From positions 147,408,641 to 147,472,640 of the forward strand of contig NC_080570.1 in assembly GCF_030247185.1 (NCBI RefSeq): a DNA stretch of 64,000 nt, read 5' to 3'. The notes beneath the pieces are model-generated. The model was not told the origin of the DNA, made no database searches, and was given only the letters and a program-made list of their open reading frames with translations. The position numbers and the translations under genes are program-made. Below, in pieces: positions 46,501 to 52,500 of this stretch. This stretch comes from Malaya genurostris. Its lineage: Eukaryota > Arthropoda > Insecta > Diptera > Culicidae. Position 1 is the first letter of the stretch. Each line of letters opens with the position of its first letter.

Positions 46501-49500
46501 ATTTTTCTGCTGAACTTGAGTGGACGGAGCACTGCTGAGCGACTCCGGGCGTTCTGTAAAGTTTCGCATCGCTTCGCTTTGCCTCGCTTGTCGCTTTCTC
46601 TCTGGCTTCACCCTTCGTGTAAAAGTCAGGCGACAGCTTGAGAAATGAACGACGCTTACTAAGTTAGGTCTTTTTGTTGGTTCCCAAGAAAATTTCAACA
46701 GTTTATGTTGGAAGTCTAGGAAGAACTGATTTACATTTACTATTTCTTGGTGATTTATTTTCTGACGTAGGACTACGTTTTTGAGTATACCCACCTGGAT
46801 GCATTTTTAAAATTTCACAACACGAAAGTGTAACGAAATTACTCCAGATTTGATTTCTATGATAATCCATGATCGGAGATACATCGAGTGCGCAGACCGT
46901 CATCTACGTCAAGACAGTGGAACTACAACCGGTATTATTGAACTGGTGCTTCAGTCAATGGCGGATATGAGGATCCGTTCCTTAAATTTAAACGCAACGA
47001 AAAGAGAACAACGATCTCTAAAAATCTAAAGAACTATAAAGATTAGTTCTTTGCAAATCGGAGATAAAAATCATCAGTTTAATGTATATCTAGAATAGTT
47101 TGATTAGCTGTGTACTTTTCGCAGTGCGAAATTCGTACCAAGCGAGTGCAAATAAAGCTAGCATTTAGATGCTTCGCGCTTGAGAAAAATGTTCCGAACA
47201 GTGTTTAATATCGTAGAGAATTCCAAAATTTGGCCCTTCTGAAAACCAGAAATGAATCTCGTACAGCGTTTTAATAGTTTCTTTCGTTGAAATATGCAAA
47301 TCCGAAATGAAAGAATCGACATCAAAATTCTGTATGTTGCTTTTCTTGGTGGTCGTTGGGACTGCCCATTTGTGAAAAACTTGCAAATGAAATCATGTTA
47401 AAAGAAAGCTCTTAACCGAAATGGGTTCAGTATTGAATCAATCGGCAACTGCGAGCAGTTCTGCTGCGGGACGTTCGCAGAACCGGTTTCGCTTCAAACA
47501 AGAACGGTTGAGTATTTAGCTGATTTGCGCTCGGGAGAAATGTTCCGAAAAGTATTTAACATCGCAGAGAATTCCAAAATGAATCTCGTACAGCATTTTG
47601 AAAGTATCTTTCACTGAAAACATGAGATATATGAATTATTGAAATATATGAACGATTGTACCACTTGTGCTACGATAAACCAAATGGCCCTTTTGAGGAC
47701 TACAGAATCTTAAATGGTCAAGCGGTATCAAATCTGTAAATATCTATACACATCTCGAAAGCAGATCAACGTCATTCTCGCGGTTATGTATTCGACATTA
47801 CACACTCCAAGTTTTTTATTTGGTTGAATATGCAGTTCATTCGAATCGGTTGTTGTTCTGGAGTGCGCATTGATTCGGAATGCATACTGAATTCCACAAA
47901 GAATTCCGAATAAATTTTGTCGTGAACAGGGCTGGCAGTAATCAACTCCCTACTTCATCATCACCGAGTTCAGCTCACCTGCAAATCGGTTTCAGAAGCA
48001 TCGCTGAGCAAATTGAGTAACTGGGTAACCATTTGTGTAGAGAAAACATCGTCTTAACACCGTAGTGTCAAGCAATCAGCAGATGAGCGCTGAGTGTACA
48101 TCAAATATTAGAACCCACTGAGAGACGATTTGTGAGTTGTGATTTGATGTGTTTGTACATCAACACATTGAATCAGATTCTTATGACACTGTCTCGCTTG
48201 TATTCCCCAGAGTTGCTATGGGCGGCCAACGTTCGAATCGATACCATCTCAATCCAATTCTCAAGACATGTTCTCGTATGCTGTAAAACGCATTCTGTTC
48301 AGTAGCCAGTTGTGTTTAGCTCGAGACATGAAAATCAATCGTTTATGCTATACATCACGCTACGGTTCGACTTTTGTTTTGGAACATTAATGCGCGTGCT
48401 CGTTTTGAGTACCAGCAAAAACAAAACCGAAAACCTGGGATGTGTTGGCAGCTCTGTGGTTTAAGCATACACTCACCGGTGTAGCTCGGTACGGTGATGC
48501 CAAACACAGTACTCACTTCCAAAACTAGGAATGAGAGTTAAATGCTATGAAATCAAAACTGAGTACCATCAATACTATCTAGTGATGGGCAATACGGCTT
48601 ATTTCAATGAGCGGCTCTGAACCGAACGCTCTTTCGTAAGAGCCGGTTCAATTGAACGGCTCATTGGCTCTTTTTCAATAATCGTCAATGTGGAAAAGCG
48701 GTTCGAGAAAGTGAGTGTGAGAGCCACGGAAATGCATGAGCGGTATGGGCGATCTAAAAATGTGTTTCACAACTAGAGGTGTCCGGAAGCGGGATATTGA
48801 AATAAATTAGTTGAAATTCCATTTGGAAAAAATCTATTTTTTTCTTTTTCGACAGAATTCTTTGAAAATTCACTGCTGAATAAATGTTGCTATGCATTTT
48901 TGACAGCTTCATTAGAAAACATAATCGTTTAACCAACAACGCAATCAAATTTGTGCGTACACAGATTTTCCAAGTTGAAACGCAGATTTTAAAATGGCAA
49001 CTCTTCTTGAGAGCCGCGGTTCAATTTTGAAGAGCCGTGGTTCGTTCGCTCATTGCTACGAGTCGGTTCAAATGAACGGCTCGTGAGCGCTCGCCCATCA
49101 CTAATACCATCATAATTTGATGTCAGCGGTGCTCTGTATAGGTAAGTGAATTTGTTTAGATCAGCGATGAGTTTCATCTTTACCATCATTTTACGGATTG
49201 CATCGTAAATCATGAGGTGAGCTGATGAATAGAAAAAATCGAATCTTATGAGCAATTTTTTGCCACCCTTGGTCGTGAATACGTCTTACTTTACTATGGG
49301 GCGCCTTTTAAAAATTTACTCATCGAGAGAGTGATAAGTTTTTGATCATGAATATCTCTTGTTGTATCTAACGTATGGACATAATTTTTGCTACATGTCA
49401 TCGGAAATATGATCATAATTTTATGATAAAATTTATAGTTGTATGACATAATCTCAAATAATTCAAAATTAAAAAGGAGAGCAACATCGGATACCTCAAG

Positions 49501-52500
49501 CTTTTGAAATGAAGCGAGCGCCGAACAGCAGAATTGTGCCGAGAAAGTCACAGTGACAGCCGAGCATACACCAAAAGTCAGTGGAAGTCGTCCGTCGTCA
49601 TGGCAGCGCTGCTCAGCTAAATTGTCAGGAATTTTAGTCGGAATTCATTGTGAGTTCCGAATGCACCTACTGATTCCACCCGAAATGGATTGTTTCATCT
49701 GATCTAAATCCAATTGAACATCACAATGAATTCCTAGTCAGATTACGGACGAGTTTACCGAGTGTACACGTCAAGAGTCATCTCAGATCTAAATGCAGTT
49801 CCTGTTGGTCGTGACAATTCAATTTTCAGTCCCACAGATCATCATTAAAAATTTGTTGAATTTTCTCCATTTCTTACCAAAAGCATCAGACTTATAAAAT
49901 TGAAAGTTGAAAATGTTTGTGCCGTCACTAGCAAAGCAAAGTCTTGGCATTACATTCCTTTGGTGGAATTTGGTCTTTCTGTTTCAACAGACTTCGCAGC
50001 CGATTCTTAGAATCCTTCCAGGTCGGGGCTCGAACATACGACAACTGGCTTGTAAGACCAGCGTCCTATGCGTTGAACCGCCAACCCGGGAGTGCCGTCA
50101 CTAACACATTCAATTACGACGGCAATTCGAAAATGAATGTGTTGGTGTAGAATACATCTTTATAATAGTATGGGTGACGCTTCGAAATATGCCGTGCGAA
50201 ACAGGGTTGCCACATATACAGATTAATCTGTTAAATGTTGCGAAAGGAGAGTATTTCTTAACACCGCTTAAAATCCTTATTGGTTTTAAAAGTGTTTTTC
50301 TAAATATATTCCATGTTTCTATGCGGAAAACAACTACGCCCCATTTTTATATTCTCGTAAAAATAGGTCGACGATAGTTGTGGGGGATTTCAATATAAAT
50401 GCCTCAAAACAAGATAATAAATTCATTGATTTCATGAGCAAGTATATGTTGAAGATGGATATAAAATTTTCTCCTTCACAAGCTACTAAGCTTGGAGGCA
50501 CATGTATTGATTTCGTCTTTGCTAGAAATAATCATGTAGAAAGTCGTAAATATATTTCAAATTTTTTATATTATAGGCCTATACCTACGCGAAACATATC
50601 AATATCACATCCACGGACAACAGGTCAGCTTGGAACTAGATGACGGAAGTCAGTGGCATCCATCGAAATTCGAATTCAACTCGTGACTCTCCAACACGAA
50701 CGACTTCGAAAAAGGTTCTTTTCAGAACCATCATTATTTTATTTTACAGAACAATTGTGTGTCAGAATGTTTGGTGTAACTTACCCGTACTTCAGTGTAG
50801 GTGCATCGTTTCAAATTCTAGTAGTGAAGAAGGGGAATGCTTGCAAAATTCGGAAGTGTGAAGGAAGCGTGCCAATTTCATTCGTATTCACGACACCCAG
50901 TTATGTCTCTGATATTACCCACCCGCCTTTTTGTTCGTCCACATTGATTTGATTCGGAATTGATTCCGAACTGATGCCGTGGGATGTAGGGCAAAGCATT
51001 CAAGTTGGCGACAAAACGAACTTTCCGTTTGTTTGTCATGACTTTGTAAATCAAATCAAATGTTTCATGTCCATGATGCATGTGAATGTATGCATGTGAA
51101 ACTAGGTTTTATTCATTGTTATGCATTTTGTCTGCCAATGAAACGTTTTACTGAGACATCAGCAAATCCTTTTGACGATTGACGAACAGCGATCTGTTAA
51201 AATTTATATTATCGATCTGATTTGGCATTGCACCTTATTTTTCGTTTGTTTTCTAACTGATTCTCACTGTATGAAAGCTTGTTAATTGCATAAGTGATAC
51301 TAAACTAGAATAAATAAATTGCTGGTTCAACTGTCATGAAGCAGACTATAACTGTAAATCGCAGCTACGTTCTGCGTTTACTAATGATAGGAAAGAAGCA
51401 CTAACACCTAACTAATGAACTTCATGACATGAAGAATGAAAAGGCTCAAATATCTCGTTATTTTGTTTCTCACCAGAGATGCCAGGTGAAAATTTCAAAT
51501 ATCTGCAGGCAGGGTTGCAAAAGTCTGTATATCTAAAAAAAATCTGCAGTCAGTAAGTATGTCTTGCTGGCAGCAATTTCTCTATAAAGTATGACACGCA
51601 AAACTGACTTGGCGAGAAAAAAAAGATCGCGGCAATTTAAAAAGTCTGTAAATTTGGATGAAAGTCTGCGAAAACTTCGATTTTCAAAAGTCTGCACAAC
51701 AAAAAATGCCTGCAGCACTATACACGAAATCTGCAGATTTACAGACAAATCTGCAGATCTGGCATCTCTGTTTCTCACCCTTGTTGACGATTCGTACCGT
51801 TGTATTGTGTTTTTCACTGCCGGTCAACAAAGTTTGCGATGCGACAAAATAGCGACAAAATGCCGCAAAGATAGCGAAACTGTCATTCGCATCGGTTCAA
51901 CCTCTTCGAGACCACAAACCAGAAAAATATTTTTTATTAAAATTGCCCGTTAAATGACAATGTTTTTATACTCCAGAATAATTACACGATTGGTATTGAT
52001 CAACGACTCTGTCTGCAAAACCTCGTGCTTCCCTTCCTGTACTCTAAAAATTCAGTCGCCTTTGACAGATACATACTTGTTGATACTTTCAGTGTACGAA
52101 CAAATAACTCTTATCGCTAGAGAATATTACCTCTTAAATCTGTAGTTGCCTTTAATCCACCAGACGATTTATTTCTCTTTTCGCTCTAATGCTTGATATA
52201 AAAATGCTGTAAACTTCAGTACAATAGACAGCGAAGGGGTTAAAACAACTGTCCAACTCCTGGTAGAGATGCCAGGTAAAATTTTCAAGTTTGCATATTA
52301 GAAATACTTCAATGCAAATGTTAAATTTTGTAAGTATGACGAGAAAACAAACACGAAGCCCAACGCAAATTTTAAAGTCAGTAAATTTGGCGATTGTATA
52401 TAAAAGTTTCAAAAACCTGTAAAAAGTCTGCAAAATTGCAGAGTCTGCTTACAAAAGAAATCGGCAAATTTACATGCAAATCTGCAACCTGGCACCTGTG

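Noticed and set aside
46321..46794. 157-codon minus-strand frame over the 46.3-kb palindrome
   Set aside because: Most of it is the palindrome itself, which yields mirrored frames on both strands (46,435-46,641 plus).
50030..50095. A tRNA-Val(TAC)-like gene on the minus strand
   Set aside because: Only the anticodon arm and a B-box-like segment are convincing. The sequence is the head of a SINE with a 12-bp target duplication.
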